Source of the DNA: Balaenoptera acutorostrata
Lineage: Eukaryota > Chordata > Mammalia > Artiodactyla > Balaenopteridae
Reading direction: 5' to 3'
Assembly (NCBI RefSeq): GCF_949987535.1
Contig: NC_080067.1
Location: 77,215,985 to 77,279,984 of the forward strand
Length of the DNA: 64,000 nt
The translations under genes were made by a program, and so were the position numbers. Below are positions 20,945 through 33,010 of the stretch, piece after piece (the stretch's first letter is position 1; every line of letters starts with the position of its first letter). The notes beneath the pieces were generated by a model. That model searched no databases. It saw only the letters and a list, made by a program, of their open reading frames with translations, and was not told the origin of the DNA.

Positions 20945-21240
20945 AATTCGGTTCAACAGACCAAGTGCCTCTTCCACGCGGGTACTATTTAGTGAAAAGG
21001 ACACAGCAGTGCTTGAGATACTCCTTGCCTTCTTGATGCTTATGGTCCAGTGGGGAATACATTGAATGGGTAATAACAGGTCTGCTAATTATCATGATGA
21101 AGAAACAGAGTGTGCAACAGAGGTCTTTAATAGGGGATCTAATCCAGCTTATTGTGGGGGGGGGCGGGGCTAGGGAAGACTCCCTAGAGATAGCACCTCT
21201 CAAGCTAAAGCAGATACCTAAAGGGGAGAGTGGAGAGAGG
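20945..21240 (-). repeat. L2 LINE 3' end, antisense
   Basis: Reads as reverse L2: 'ggacacagcagtgcttgag', 'ccttgccttcttgatgctta', 'tggtccagtggggaatac' and later 'gggaagactccctagagata'. Contains a G-run near 21,155. Confidence 0.55.
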
Positions 21241-22619
21241 AAAGGTGTTGATGGCTAAGAGTAGGGAGGGGGCTTCACCATGAGACTGCCATTCCTTGGC
21301 AGCAGGAATCCTGTCCCGGTCTTCTTCATAGGCCCTGGTGGAAACCGGCGGACCTTGGAGGAGTGTTTGCTGGCTGGACGGTCACCTGTTATTTCATAAC
21401 CATTATGAAGCAGCTCTCGTGAGCCAGACTCTACAGATAGGAACCCAGTTTAGGTCCCACAGCCTGCTCTTGGTAGGGTAACATCTGCCGACCTCCAGAT
21501 CAGTGCTCTGTCCAGATGTGAGGGTCAGATGAGGTCCCGCAGGCCACAGGAATTTGAGACCTAAGAAACGCTGACCGCATGAGAAAGGGTGACAATTTCT
21601 TTTTCTCTCTCCAAACGGGAACCACTGGGACTTTCGCTCCTAGAACAGCTGCCCAGCTGCCTCATTTGCTGCTTGGATGTAATTGCAGCATGTGAACTTT
21701 ACACTCTTGTGATTCCCTTCTCCCCCTGGGCCTGAACTGGCAATGCAAAGGAGCAGCCCCTCCTCCTGCCTGGAAGCCACAAAGGTCCTTTCTCCGTAGG
21801 CTGTGGGGAGCCCAGCTGCTTCCCTGGGGTCAGAAGAGGACGGGAGGGCTCGCCGAAGCTCCCATCAGACTCTCCCAGAGCTGCCAGAGAATTGCACCGA
21901 TGCTTGTTGGGTTGGGGGAGGGAAGGGGGAGTAGGAGCAGACACTTCTGTATTTATTGGATATTTAGCATCAGTTTAAAAGGTTGACAGATCCCCAAACC
22001 AGACACATTATATTGACTCCCTAAACCAAAGGAGACTGTTATCTCTGTTCAAGCGTGAGTTAGCGCAGTAAGCTGCGCCAGCTGAGACCATTTCCATTCA
22101 GAGCTGAATACTCATTATTTCAGGGGAAGTTCCCCGGTCTTTGGTCTTATTCTAATTCAATCCCTCATCCTTAAGGACACTCACTACCACCTCCTTCATC
22201 TCCTGGGTCAGGGGAACAGAGCATTTTTTGAGACAGTATCCAGGGAAAGTGTTCCTTCCCACACGACACACAGATTCCAGAGAGACTGTGGATGTGGTCA
22301 CCCTCAGGCTGTCCCACTGCCCTTTCTATATACCACTCGGTGAGTTGCAATGACCCTACCTACTCAAGGGAAAAATCCATACAGCTGTATCCCTAACAAC
22401 TCTTCCCACTGCTCTCCATTTAGTTATCCCACTTACAGGATTGTTGCAGGCTCAGATACCAGAATAAAAGAAACAGTAATGAAACAAGGGCGGAATAATT
22501 GAAGGTGGTGGGGAATGAAATAACTGTGATTGAAAACTTAGGTTAGTAGGACCTCCTCCAATTGTGTACAAAACAAGATAGTAATAGAATTCTGCTTATT
22601 TAATAAAAGGCATGTAAGA
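21241..22619. other. Mostly unique sequence
   Basis: A faint MIR-like core may be present at about 21,390-21,530. The block 21,950-22,140 is AT-rich, lacks repeat features and could be conserved. No gene recognised. Confidence 0.35.
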
Positions 22620-23160
22620 TGGTCAGGGGAGATAAATGTCACTTGAGACGGGATTCACTGAAATGTCCAGAGTTTGATTTGTTACCTTTTGACGTGTTTG
22701 GAAGACTGCACACAGACTTCTGGGCTGTCCCATCAAAATCATCGTTAACACTCTGCTGCTTCTCTTACCTGGTGGCAGCAACTCGAGGATGCACCATGGC
22801 TGTTCGCTGGACCTTTCAAGCCAAGGTCAGAACTGGAGTTAGTTTGAAGTCTCAACTTTAAGGAAGTGATAGCAAGGCCATTCCCCAAAGGAAGAAATGT
22901 GAGATTATATCCAGGTACCTTCCCCCAGGACTCAGTGGTCAGGACAGTATCCCATGCTCACCCACTGGCCAATCACTGGCAAAAAGAACGTGCTTTGGAG
23001 CTAGTCACATGGAAGAAGGATGGACACAGAGATCAAACTGGGACTCTGCCAGCAAAATACTCCACCTCCAGCATTTCTGCCAAGCAGAGCTTAGACCCCT
23101 GGGCAGAGTGTGGGAAGGATGAGGGGCTGAGATGGGAGGAAGTGGCAGCACACGGATGAC
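22620..23160 (+). repeat. Possible unclassified ancient repeat
   Basis: 'ctgctgcttctcttacctgg', 'gcaccatggctgttcgctgg', 'cccactggccaatcactggc' and 'ggactctgccagcaaaatac' follow the order of the right half of the family seen near 9,200. Low confidence. Confidence 0.3.
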
Positions 23161-23404
23161 CAGACACAATTGCTGTCAATCTTAGAATGGTGAGGGGCAT
23201 GCTCCAAGCATTCACAGATTTCCTTAACATGTTGTAGACATAAAACTCCTTCTTGACCTCTCAGAGTAACAAACTCAGAAATTTCCTCCTCCCTACGTAA
23301 AGCAATAGTTTGTTTTATTTGTCCTCAGCTGTCTTCATTAACAGACATTCCTCATTCGGCTCTTCTGGGATTTGGTCAACACACCTGCATTTGTGCTTTT
23401 CATA

Positions 23405-23485
23405 TACTGGGTTAGCCAAAAAGTTCATTCAGATTCTTCCATAAGCTGTTACGAAAACTCCGAACGAATTTTGGCCAACCCAATA
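23405..23485. mobile_element. Mariner-type MITE
   Basis: An 81-bp unit including TA target duplications at 23405-23406 and 23484-23485. Its ends are imperfect inverted repeats (ctgggttagccaaaaagttc and gaattttggccaacccaa), and the whole can fold as one hairpin. It has no coding capacity. The GGTTGGCCAAAAAGTTC end is the type found in cetartiodactyl mariner elements. Confidence 0.85.
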
Positions 23486-23619
23486 CTTTTTGTCTCTATA
23501 TGTTTTAGAGAGGTCTTTTTGCCACATTCCTGGGTTTTTAGTCTACCCTACCTTCTTAGATCTTCTCCAGCCCTCCAGATCTTCCTAAGGATATAGAGAG
23601 TATTTGTACAAAGGAAGTT

Positions 23620-24440
23620 CACCCAATCTGTGGCTTACCTTATTATTTTCTCAATGTGTCTTTCAAAGAGCAAAAAGTTTGCAGTTTTGAAGAAATCTAA
23701 TTCTTCTAAATCTTTTTTTTTTTCTCTTATGAAATGTGCTTCCTTGGTTCTAAGAAATCTTTGCCTACTCCCAATGTTGCAAGTATTTAATTCTATATTT
23801 TCTTCCAAAAGTCTTACATTCTTAAGTTTTATATTTAGGTCTTTGATCCATGTCTTGTTAATTATTCCATATTGTGTGCTAAAAGGACTAATGTCCACTT
23901 TTTTCCATAGAGCTATCCATTTGATTGAACACTATTTGTTGAAAAGACTTTTCTTTCCCCCATTAAACTACCTTGACTCCTTTGTAGACTATCAAGAGAC
24001 CATAGACATGTGGTTCTATTTATGAATTCTCTATTTTTTTCCCATTGATTTCCATGTATAACTTTTCACCAATTTGACACAGCCTTCATTACAATGATTT
24101 ACGGTTTGTTATTAAATTGGATGGTGTCAAAAGCCCTGTAGCTTAAAAAAAAATTGCTTTAGTTTTTCTAGGTCCTTTGTATTTCCAAATAACTTCTAGA
24201 ATTAGCTTGCCAATTTGTGTTTTTAGAAAGTCCACTTGAATTTTGATTGAGATTGTGATAAATCTGTAGGTCATTTTAGGGAGAATAGTCATCTTAACAA
24301 CATTGAGTCTTCTAATTTTTGAACATGGTATACCTCTCATCTCTCCATTTATTTAGTCTTTAATTTCTCTCATCAATTTTTAATTTTCCTTGTAGAGGTG
24401 TTGGACATATATGGCTAAATAAACACCTAAGTGATTTATG
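23620..24440 (-). mobile_element. Old L1M fragment, antisense (ORF2 C-terminal part)
   Basis: The reverse complement reads as a decayed L1 ORF2: around 24,250-24,340 it encodes a broken form of 'IGRLNIVKMTILPK' and 'YRF', and around 23,640-23,890 the region before 'NTCNI'. No intact frame. Confidence 0.75.
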
Positions 24441-25339
24441 TTTTGGGGGGCACTATCAAAATTTCCCAGTTTCCCTTATTACTAACATCTTTCATTAGAA
24501 TTTTCTATTTCTCCCTCTAATTCTGTCCATTTTTGCTTCATACATTTTGAAGCCCTGTTATTGTATGCATGCACGTTTATGATGGTTATATCTTCCTGTG
24601 GAACTGCCCCTTTTATCCTAATGAAGTGTTTCTTTATGGGTTCTTTATACTCTTTATCTTAAAGTTTATTTTTTCTGACATTAATATAGCCACTACAACA
24701 TTTTATGCTTTCTGCTTGCATGATTTTTCTATCCTTTTTAATTCAATCTATCTGTGTTATTATATTTAAAGCACATCTCTTTTAGAGATTATGTAATTGG
24801 GTCATTTTTAAAAATCCATTCCAATAACTTCTGCCTCTTAATTGGGATGTTCAGTTCATTTCTGGCATTATCAGTGACGGAATGATATCAGTTATCAATG
24901 TCATTATTGATATGTTTGAATTTAGGTCACCATTCTGCTCTTTATTTCTTGTTTGTATCATGTGGTCTTTGTTCTTTTCTTCCCTTTCTGCCTCCTTCTG
25001 GACTAATTGAATATTCTCTAGAATTGCATTTTAATTTTTCTATTGGATTTTTAATGACACCTCTTTGCATTGCTTTTAAGTGGTGCTCTAGATATTTCAG
25101 TGATAATCCTTAGTTTTCACAGTCTCCTTAGAGTTAATATTATGCCATTTCACTTAAAAATCTAAGAACCTTTTAACTCTATACTCATTTTAACCTCCAT
25201 CTTTTATGCTACAGTTCTGATAAGTATTACATTTACATACTCTATAAACCCCACAATGCAGTGCTATAACTTTTGTTCTAAACTGTAAGATGTATTTTAA
25301 AGAAATTTTTAAAAAGATAGTTTAAAAAATATATGTCCA

Positions 25340-25513
25340 CAAAGTTACCATTTCTTTTTTCTTTTTTCTTTTTTTTTTTTTTAATTTTTGGCCTTACCAC
25401 GCAGCTTGAGGGATCTTAGTTCCCCAATCAGGAACTGAACCCAAGACACTGAAGTGAAAGCACTGAGTCCTCACTGCTGGACCGCCAGGGAATTCCCCAA
25501 AGTTACCATTTCT
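25340..25513. repeat. 16-bp target-site duplication of the short SINE
   Basis: CAAAGTTACCATTTCT, perfect at 25340-25355 and 25498-25513. Confidence 0.9.
25356..25497 (-). mobile_element. Short tRNA-derived CHR-1-like SINE
   Basis: Antisense. Head GGGGAATTCCCTGGCGGTCC at the right, then a tRNA-like unit with decayed B box (GGTTCAGTTCC), a 'tgcgtggtaaggccaaaaat' end and an A-rich tail. It is about 140 bp, lacking the long CHR-2 body, the form shared with ruminant Bov-tA relatives. Confidence 0.85.
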
Positions 25514-25735
25514 GATAATCTTTATTTCTTCCTGAATATCTGATCTTCCATCTGATACTATATTCCTTTAGTCTTTTCTTTAGTATTGCTTGGAGTGCAT
25601 GTTTGCTGGTAATGAATTATCCTAGTTTTCCTTTATCTGAAAATGACTTTATTCCTTCCTTATTCTTGAAGGATATTTTTTACTGGATATAGAATTCTGG
25701 GTTGACAATTTTTCCTTTCAGCATTTTATTTTTCT

Positions 25736-28030
25736 TTAATTTTAGAACAGTTTTTTTTAGAATAGTTTTTTTATTTACAGAAAAATTGTAAAGATAGTAC
25801 AGAGAGTTCTCATATACCCCACACCCAGTTTCTCTTATTATTGACAGCTTCCATAGTGTTGTATACTTGTTAAATTAATGAATTCATATTTTCTGGAAGA
25901 GATGGTGGAGAACTGGTATAATTTCTTCCTTAAATGCTTGGTTGAATTCACTAGTAAAATCTTATGGCCCTGATGCTTTCTTTTTTGGAAGGTTATTAGT
26001 GTTTGATTCAATTTCCTTCATAGATATAGGCCTATTCAGACTATCTATTTCTCCTTGTATGAGTTTTCGTAGGCTGTGTCTTTCAAGGAATCAGTTCATT
26101 TCATCTAAGTTATTAAATTGGTGGTCACAGAGCTGCTCATAGTATTCCTTTATTATCCTTTAATGTCCATAGGATCAGTAGATAAGCCTTCTTTTATTTC
26201 TGATATTCATAATTTATGTCTTTTCTCTCTTTTCCTGATTAGTCTGCCTAGAGTTTTATCAGTTTTATTGATCTTTTCAAAAAAACAGCTTTGGATTTTA
26301 TTGATTTTTCTCTATTTTTTTTCTGTCTTCAATTTTATTGATTTCTGCTCTAATTTTTATTATTTCTTTTCCTATTCTTGCTTTAGGTTTAAATTATTCT
26401 TCTTCCTCTAGTTTCCTAAAGTAGAAGTGTAGTTGATTTTAAGTCTTTCTTCTTTTCTAATACATACAATCAATGCTATAAATTTTCCTGTAAACACTGC
26501 TTTCACTGCATCCCTCAAATTTTGATCAATTTTATTTTTATTTTCATTTAGTTAAAAATATTTCTCTCAAGAGTTCTTTTTTGAAGCATATGTTGTTCAG
26601 AAGTGTTTTGTTTAATCTCCAAATATTTGGAGATTTTCCAGCTATCTTTCTATTATTGATTTTTAGTTTAATTCCATTGTGGTCTGAGAATACACTTTTT
26701 ATGACTTATATTCCCTTAAATTTATTAAGGTGTGTTTTATGGCCCAGGATATGATCTATCTTCATGAATTTTCCTGTAAGCTTGAGAAGAACATGTATTC
26801 TGCTGTTTTTCGATGGAGTATTTTAGAAATGTCAATAAGATGAAGTTGATTGATAATGCCATTCAGTTCAACTATATTCTCACTGATTTTCTGTCTGCTT
26901 GATTTATCAATCCCTGAAAGAGGTGCGTTGAAGTCTCCAACTATACTAGTAAATTTTATCTACCTGTCCTTGAGTTATATACGGTTTTGACTCACATATT
27001 TCATGTTTTGGCGTTAGACGCATATCCATTTAGAATTGTTACGCCTTCTTGGAAAATTGGTCCCTTTATCATTCTGTAATGCCCTTCTTTATCTTTGATA
27101 ATTTTCTGTATTCTGAAGTGAGTTTTGTTTGAAATTAATATAGTCATTCCAGTTTTGTCTTGATTTGTCTTAGCATGCTCTATCTTCCTCCAGCCCCCTC
27201 ATACTTCCTCCATCCCCTCATGTATCCGAGTATTTATATTAAAGGTGGGTTTCTTGTAGTAGCATATAGTTGAGTCTTGTTCTTTTTTTCAGTTGGACAA
27301 TATGTCTTTTAATTGGTATTTTTAGACCATTCACATTTAAAGCAATTATTGATATAGCTGGATTAATACTTACCATAATTGTAACACTTTTCTGTTCATC
27401 ACATTTATTCTTTGTTTTATTTTTCCCTCCCCTCTTTTGCCTTTTCTGGTTGTAAATGAACATTTAATATGACTTCATTTTATCTCCTCTCTTAGCATAA
27501 CAAATATACTTTTTAAATTTTTTAGTGGTTGCCCTAGAATTTGCAACATATGTGTTAAAACTAATCCAAGTGTATTTTTAAATAACACTATGCCACATTA
27601 CATGTAATGTAGGTACCGTGTAACAACATTCCCAATTCTGCTCTCCCATCCCTATGACACTGCTGTCATTCATTTTACTTATCAATAAGCTATGTTCACC
27701 CCATATGTTGTTACTATTACTACGTAAGCAAATAGTTATCTTTTATAGCAATTAAGAGTAAGAAGAATTAAGCATTTTATTTTACCTTTATATACTTCTT
27801 CTCCGATACTCTTCCTTTCTTTATGTAGTGAAAAACCATTTTTAAAAAGATGGCTCACCCTGTGACATCCCTTTTTTCTAAATGTCAGTTCCCCTCCAGT
27901 TTCTGTCTGCTCTTAAGTGCCTTCAGCTAGTTGTTTTTTATATTTTCTTCAGAGTTTATAATTGTTGCCTTCAGGAGGGTTGGTTTAATACATGCTACTC
28001 CATTACTGTAAGAGGAGCTCCTTCTTTGGG
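25736..28030 (-). mobile_element. Old L1M, antisense (ORF2 N-terminal half and upstream)
   Basis: The reverse complement contains RT-region sequence in 25,900-26,900 and then the endonuclease start. The frame 27,239-27,463 (minus) reads SIIALNVNGLKIPIKRHIVQ and LNYMLLQETHL, the L1 endonuclease N-terminus with its Asn and Glu active-site motifs. From 27,480 to about 28,030 the antisense of more 5' L1 sequence continues. Many stops are present. 25,736-25,860 may be a further small L1 piece. Confidence 0.7.
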
Positions 28031-28139
28031 GCTATTACATTCATTTTTATATGAGGTATTGGTTTGTAAGAGTTTATCCATAATTTTCAAATATAGATTT
28101 GGACCTTTTTTTCTTACCCTAACTAAATTTCCTTGTATG

Positions 28140-28285
28140 TGTCCTCATTCTATCATTCATTCCATCAGTATTTATTCAGATTCTACTATATGCTACCATG
28201 GGCTAAGCACTGGGAATTCAAAGATGAATAAACTCTATTCCATACTCCTAGGAGCTCCAATTCTAGTGGCAGTGCCACAATCAAA
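28140..28285 (-). repeat. L2 LINE 3' end, antisense
   Basis: 'atcattcattccatcagtat', 'ttattcagattctactatat', 'gctaagcactgggaattc', 'aaagatgaataaactctatt' and 'gagctccaattctagtgg' are a clear reversed L2 tail. Confidence 0.8.
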
Positions 28286-28399
28286 TCTCACATTTTTCTA
28301 ACCCAAAGTCTTGTCGCATGTGACATCGTGCTCAATCCCCACAAGAAGCCTGTGAAATTCATGTGACAGGTATTGCAGTCCCTGAATAACAGACTTGGT
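28286..28399. other. Possible MIR fragment
   Basis: 'catcgtgctcaatccccac', 'aagcctgtgaaattcatgtg' and 'gacaggtattgcagtcc' weakly follow the middle of MIR. Confidence 0.3.
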
Positions 28400-28612
28400 G
28401 CCCCCCTCCCCGGGGTTGTTTAGAGGACCTTTAACTGTCATTAAATCAGTGCTTCACTGCTGCTACTAACCTGGAGCTATAACAAGCGGGTGGTGGACAT
28501 ATATCAATAACATAAGAAAGAAAGAAATTTTGGTTGTGTTAAGTCTCTGAGATTGGGGACTAACTTATTACCAAAGCATAACTGAGACTATCCTGACTGA
28601 TACAGGACCACC
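28400..28612 (+). repeat. Possible LTR-type relic
   Basis: Ends with 'agtctctgagattggggac' and 'gactatcctgactgatacag', similar to the terminal part of old MaLR-like LTRs ('…gccactgagattttggggt…'). No other support. Confidence 0.3.
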
Positions 28613-28734
28613 TCAGGGCCACCCAAAGCAAATATTATTATGTACCTTAAAGAGCCATCCAAATTCTGTGAAAATTTCATCTGCTTTCTTTTACTTGATA
28701 TATTAACAGACAGGCATAAATATGATTTTATTTC

Positions 28735-28860
28735 TGGAGCTAATAATCCTGAAATTCAGAGAGGTGAAGGAGTTGCCTAAAATCACACAACTTATAAATC
28801 AAAGAGCTGGGACTTGAATGTAACTCTCTTAACTCCCAGTCCAGTCTTTTTCTACATTAT
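28735..28860 (+). repeat. MIR SINE 3' part
   Basis: 'aaattcagagaggtgaagga', 'ttgcctaaaatcacacaact', 'agagctgggacttgaatg' and 'ctctcttaactcccag' match the 3' half of MIR. Confidence 0.7.
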
Positions 28861-29589
28861 AATCTTCCTCACTTTGAAACTCCTCTGTCTTGTTAGTGTG
28901 TTTTTAGTTATGTTGAATATTGTGTCATGTTTATGAGATTAGTTGGGGAGATGAGCTGTATTTTGATCCAATCATTTGTATTGTCTAAGAGGGGAAAACA
29001 AATATGTGCATGACCCTTAAAAAGAGATGCTCTCTAGCAGTTCCTGCCCAGAGAGAGACAGGAAAAGTCAGCAGAGGCTCCTTCTAGGCTGGCAGACTGG
29101 CCCAATTTAATCAGAGAACATCTTTGAACCAATGAGGGGAATGAAGATCTTTCATTCAACGAGAGTCATTGTGGACAAGCAACCAGCCGGTTATCAAGGG
29201 GGGACAGCTGTATAAATGGACTGGTGCATTTCTGCCAAAGTGGTGCTTTGGATGACTGTGAAATCCGGTCAGGAAACTAAAGGGAACAGAAGAGATAAAG
29301 TGGACCATTATATTAGCCAGTAGTTAAAAGTATTTTTTTCGTTATTATTATTTAGAATGTTCTCTCAACATACTCTTTCCAACTGAAATATATAGTAGTC
29401 ACAGAGGAGAAATCTGGCTGACATGACCTTAACTGAACAATCAAACTTTAACATCCCCTATAATGGGACAGGCACCTTGTGCTGCCCCCTCTTGAGGTGC
29501 AGTGGAAGTAAACAACATCATCTATGTACTGTTCAGTTGAAAATGTTTAACATAAATCATGTGGAAACAATCAGAAACATTCAAAGCAT
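28861..29589. other. Unique stretch
   Basis: AT-rich in its right half. No gene or repeat recognised. Confidence 0.35.
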
Positions 29590-29710
29590 TCAAGTCTGCA
29601 AAACAGCTTACCTAGACTCCTCAAAAATGTCAGTGTCATAAAAGATTTTTTTTTAAAGTTGTGGGGACTATTGTAATTGAAGAGAGGCTAAAGAGACATG
29701 GCAACTAAAT

Positions 29711-30032
29711 GCAATGTATGATTTTTTTTTTTAATTTTATTTATTTATTTATTTATGGCTGTGTCGGGTCTTTGTTTCTGTGCGAGGGTTTCCTCTAGTT
29801 GCGGCGAGCAGGGGCCACTCTTCTTCACGGTGTGCGGGCCTCTCACTATCGTGGCCTCTCTTGTTGCGGAGCACAGGCTCCAGACGCGCAGGCTCAGTAA
29901 TTGTGGCACACGGGCCCAGCCGCTCCGCGGCATGTGGGATCCTCCCAGACCAGGGCTCGAACCCGTGTCCCCTGCATTGGCAGGCAGACTCCCAACCACT
30001 GCGCCACCAGGGAAGCCCCGCAATGTATGATT
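29711..30032. repeat. 13-bp target-site duplication of the 29.7 kb SINE
   Basis: GCAATGTATGATT, perfect at 29711-29723 and 30020-30032. Confidence 0.92.
29724..30019 (-). mobile_element. CHR-2 SINE (young)
   Basis: Antisense, with head GGGGCTTCCCTGGTGGCGC at the right, intact B box GGTTCGAGCCC and tail (AAAT)n. Closely similar to the copies at 12.6 and 58.3 kb. Perfect duplication. The frames of 85-92 aa on both strands here are SINE translations, not genes. Confidence 0.95.
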
Positions 30033-30577
30033 CTTGATTGTATCCTAGATATTTTAAAATCCAGTTATCATGGCCATTGGGAAAACTTGAATAGGGACTG
30101 TATATCTGATCATCGTTTTGTAGCCTTGTTAAGTTTCCTCATAATTGTGGTTATGTAGGAGAATGCCCTACTTATAGACACATGGTATTAAAGAGTGAAG
30201 AATCATGGTGTCTGCAACATACTCTCACATGGTTAAACTACCTTAAAGGAATATACATACGCACATATGTACATATCTTAATATACAAATGGATGTGTGT
30301 GTGCAGAGAAACAGAGATAAAGCTAATATGGCACAACATTAAAGCTGGCGAATCTAGCTGAAGGACATATGGGTGTTCATTGTGCTAGTCTGAATTATCT
30401 TTTATTGAAGTATTACAGAAAAGTACACAGATCATAAGTGTATGGCATTGTACTATTCTTGAAACTTTTCTGTAGGATTGAAAATATTAAAAAAAGATTT
30501 TTTGGGGAAAAAGTAGCAGTCAGAGTAGGTTATCTACACTAAAAAAGAGTAGTTATATATACTATTTAAAAAGTAGG

Positions 30578-30896
30578 GGCTTCCCTGGTGGTGCAGTGGT
30601 TAAGAATCCGCCTGCCAATGCAGGGCACACGGGTTCGAGCCCTGGCCCAGGAAGATCCCACATGCCGTAGAGCAACTAAGCCCGTGCGGCACAACTACTG
30701 AGCCTGCGCTCTAGAGCCTGTGAGCCACAACTACTGAGGCCACATGCCGCAATTACTGAAGCCGCGCTGCCTAGAGCCCACGCTCCAAAACGAAGAGTTA
30801 GCCCCCGCTCGCCGCAACTAGAGAAAGCCCATGTGCAGCAACAAAGACCCAATGCAGCCAAAAATAAATAAATTAAAAAAATAAAATAAAATAAAT
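30578..30896 (+). mobile_element. CHR-2 SINE
   Basis: Sense strand: GGGCTTCCCTGGTGGTGC head, B box GGTTCGAGCCC at 30,632-30,642, repeated 'acaactactgagcctgcg' modules and a tail of AAAATAAATA and AAAATAAAATA units. Flanked by AAAAAGTAGG at 30568-30577 and 30897-30906. Confidence 0.93.
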
Positions 30897-30906
30897 AAAA
30901 AGTAGG

Positions 30907-32644
30907 TTATATATACTCTGAGTTAGTTGCACCTGCCTAAGTGGGCAGACCCTAAAACTAATATTACTGCTACCAGGTGTGTCCTCGACTTGTGGCGGAT
31001 TTCCCAGGTGGAAGAAGATTCCTTAGGAATAAATTTTGAGACTTACTAGCACTTGCCACAAGCCTCAAACTCTCTAGTAAGTGACCCAGTCTCCTTGTGT
31101 CTTGTGAGACCTTCCTACTATGGTCATAGAATTTTACTTGGGGGCAGGGAGGGGTTAAACCTAGAATTATTCACATACTTGGCGATTTTCCGAACCAGGG
31201 GCAAGCCTGTCCCTCTGCCACCCCACTGCCCTCCTGTGGGAAGGGGCTGGTAAACATGCAGAGGTCAAGGAAGCTCCTGGGAAGAAAAGCCCCAAAGCAA
31301 CCCTGACTGCATCCTTTTGAGAATCCACATGATTAGAAGCTTGGCCTCAGGTGATTGGGTCTGGGGCTAGCTGGCAGGAAAGAACTCTGTAGATCCATTC
31401 CCCTCCCCGCAAACTCTTCCTGGTAGGGAAACTTGGGTGTGGAGTCAGGAAAACAAAGGCCCCTTAGGGCCCCCCACAAGTTTGGAGTCCCCATCTCCCT
31501 CCCCTCACTTTTTGGTTGCTGGTTGGAGCATAAGACTGGGGAGGAGCAGCAGGGTCTTCTCAGGCAGAACCCTGTTGGTTTGTCCTTCTTTCCGCTCTTC
31601 AGCCCATACCAGGGCCCTTCAGGCTGAGAATTCCTAGCTGTTACCAGGTGGGAAGTCCTGAGAGGGATGGGACTTCCTGTGAACTTGGCTGTGGAGGTGG
31701 CTAAAGTGATTAGTTGGAACATTACAAACAGATGTAGTCTTATTTGTCTTCCAAGCTAGTAAAGCAAGTTTTTGTGCAGCAGGGGTCAAAGCCATTTTCA
31801 AAGCCACAGAAATGTTAACAACCTCTTCCTCATCTGCAAAACCTGCACCCAAACGTGCCTGTGCCTGCCTGACTCAAGGACTCCCGTCCCCTTCTCCCTG
31901 TCTACCCGGTTCCCCCCCCCACTCCCCTTCCCGACCCCCAGGTGGAGGGGCGGGCAGGAAGTGCTGATGGTGAGCCAGGGCAAGATACAGGAAGGCACCG
32001 TCTCAAAGAATCCTAAACCTTGGTCCAGTGACGTGGCTTCTCTCCATGATATTCCCTTCCCCTGCCTTTACTTCCCCTCGGTGGAATAACACTAGGGCTC
32101 AGTACTGCACAGGAAGCTTTGGTTCTAAAAAACGTTTCTTTTCTGGCTTCAAAGAAGGCTGAACTCTCTTTCACAAAGTGATCCTAGAGTAAGGATTATT
32201 CATTTCCCTGAATTGATTGGGTTTTGCAATAGGTCTCTGAGCCAGGACACGTGTTTTAAGTGACATCACACATACTCAAAGTATGTTTGTATAGCCCAGT
32301 TTCATCTGGAAAAGCCAATGACTTTTACACAGAGATTTTTTTTTTTTTAATTCCAAAGTAGTAAGGTGTTTGGAGCTCAGTAGCCCTGGGATATGAATTA
32401 TGCTCTCAACTTTACTATTTTAATTGTTTATTTTATTTATCTTTTTATTGTGATAAATATAAACCTATCCCATCAAAGAAGAGGATCCAACAGTCCATCC
32501 TAGACAAAGAAAATTGAGGAATTTGACTCATGGCAGCAGTCTCTATTGCCAAGAACTCTCTATTGCTACTGACTGGTTTGGTGTTTATCATGGGAAGAAT
32601 GTTAACCAAAAGTAAAATGTCAAAAAGTTTATCCACTTGTGTTG
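30907..32644. other. Mostly unique sequence
   Basis: Includes a C-rich run with GGGGCGGG near 31,905-31,960, a T-run at 32,338-32,349 and an AT-rich patch at 32,405-32,460 that may be an old L1 scrap. Frames of up to 129 aa have no domain. No gene called. Confidence 0.35.
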
Positions 32645-33010
32645 CAGCCAAATAGCACAAGAGGCACTAGTTTCTCCTGCCCTGCTGCTAGCATCATGGT
32701 TTCGTTTTAGGACCAGTCACGGTATCTAGAAATAAATGTCAACACCCTGCATGATGTTTTGCCGTAGCTTGGCTTGGCACTGTAATTGCAGGATTAATTC
32801 CAAGTGCAAGCCCCTTTCCTAAGAACGCCGCCTACATTTCAACAGCCTGTCTCATTGGACTGCACCTGTGGAGAGAGAACAACAGCCAAAATCTCTTTGT
32901 GGCAGAGAAAAGTACACAGAGTTTGTTGTGTTGAAATCAGGAAAGCGCTCCGGTGTGAACAAGACTCATCTGCAGATAGACTAACAACAAACTCTACATC
33001 CTTCTTCTAG
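32645..33010. other. Unique block, candidate conserved noncoding element
   Basis: No repeat signature. Contains an NF1-like TTGGCTTGGCA, paired homeodomain words in 'gtaattgcaggattaatt' and 'ccaagtgcaag', and an E-box-like CACCTGTG. The enhancer role is inference. Confidence 0.3.

Larger units (their letters stand above)
24441..25735 (-). mobile_element. Second old L1M fragment, antisense, split by a SINE
   Basis: Begins with reverse-complement endonuclease-region sequence ('ccttttatcctaatgaagtg', 'attaatatagccactacaac') and continues into the antisense of more 5' L1 sequence ('ctttatctgaaaatgacttt', 'tactggatatagaattctgg'). The SINE at 25,356-25,497 is nested in it. The jump from ORF2 C-terminus to the endonuclease region at 24,440 suggests a deletion or a separate insertion. 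Confidence 0.6.
29590..30505 (+). repeat. Old L1M 3' UTR, split by a SINE
   Basis: 'ttgtggggactattgtaatt', 'agagacatggcaactaaatg', then (after the SINE) 'attcttgattgtatcctag', 'gttatgtaggagaatgccct', 'cattgtactattcttgaaac' and 'ttttctgtaggattgaaaat' follow an ancient L1 3' end. Bases 30,393-30,447 look like a different small insertion. Confidence 0.5.
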
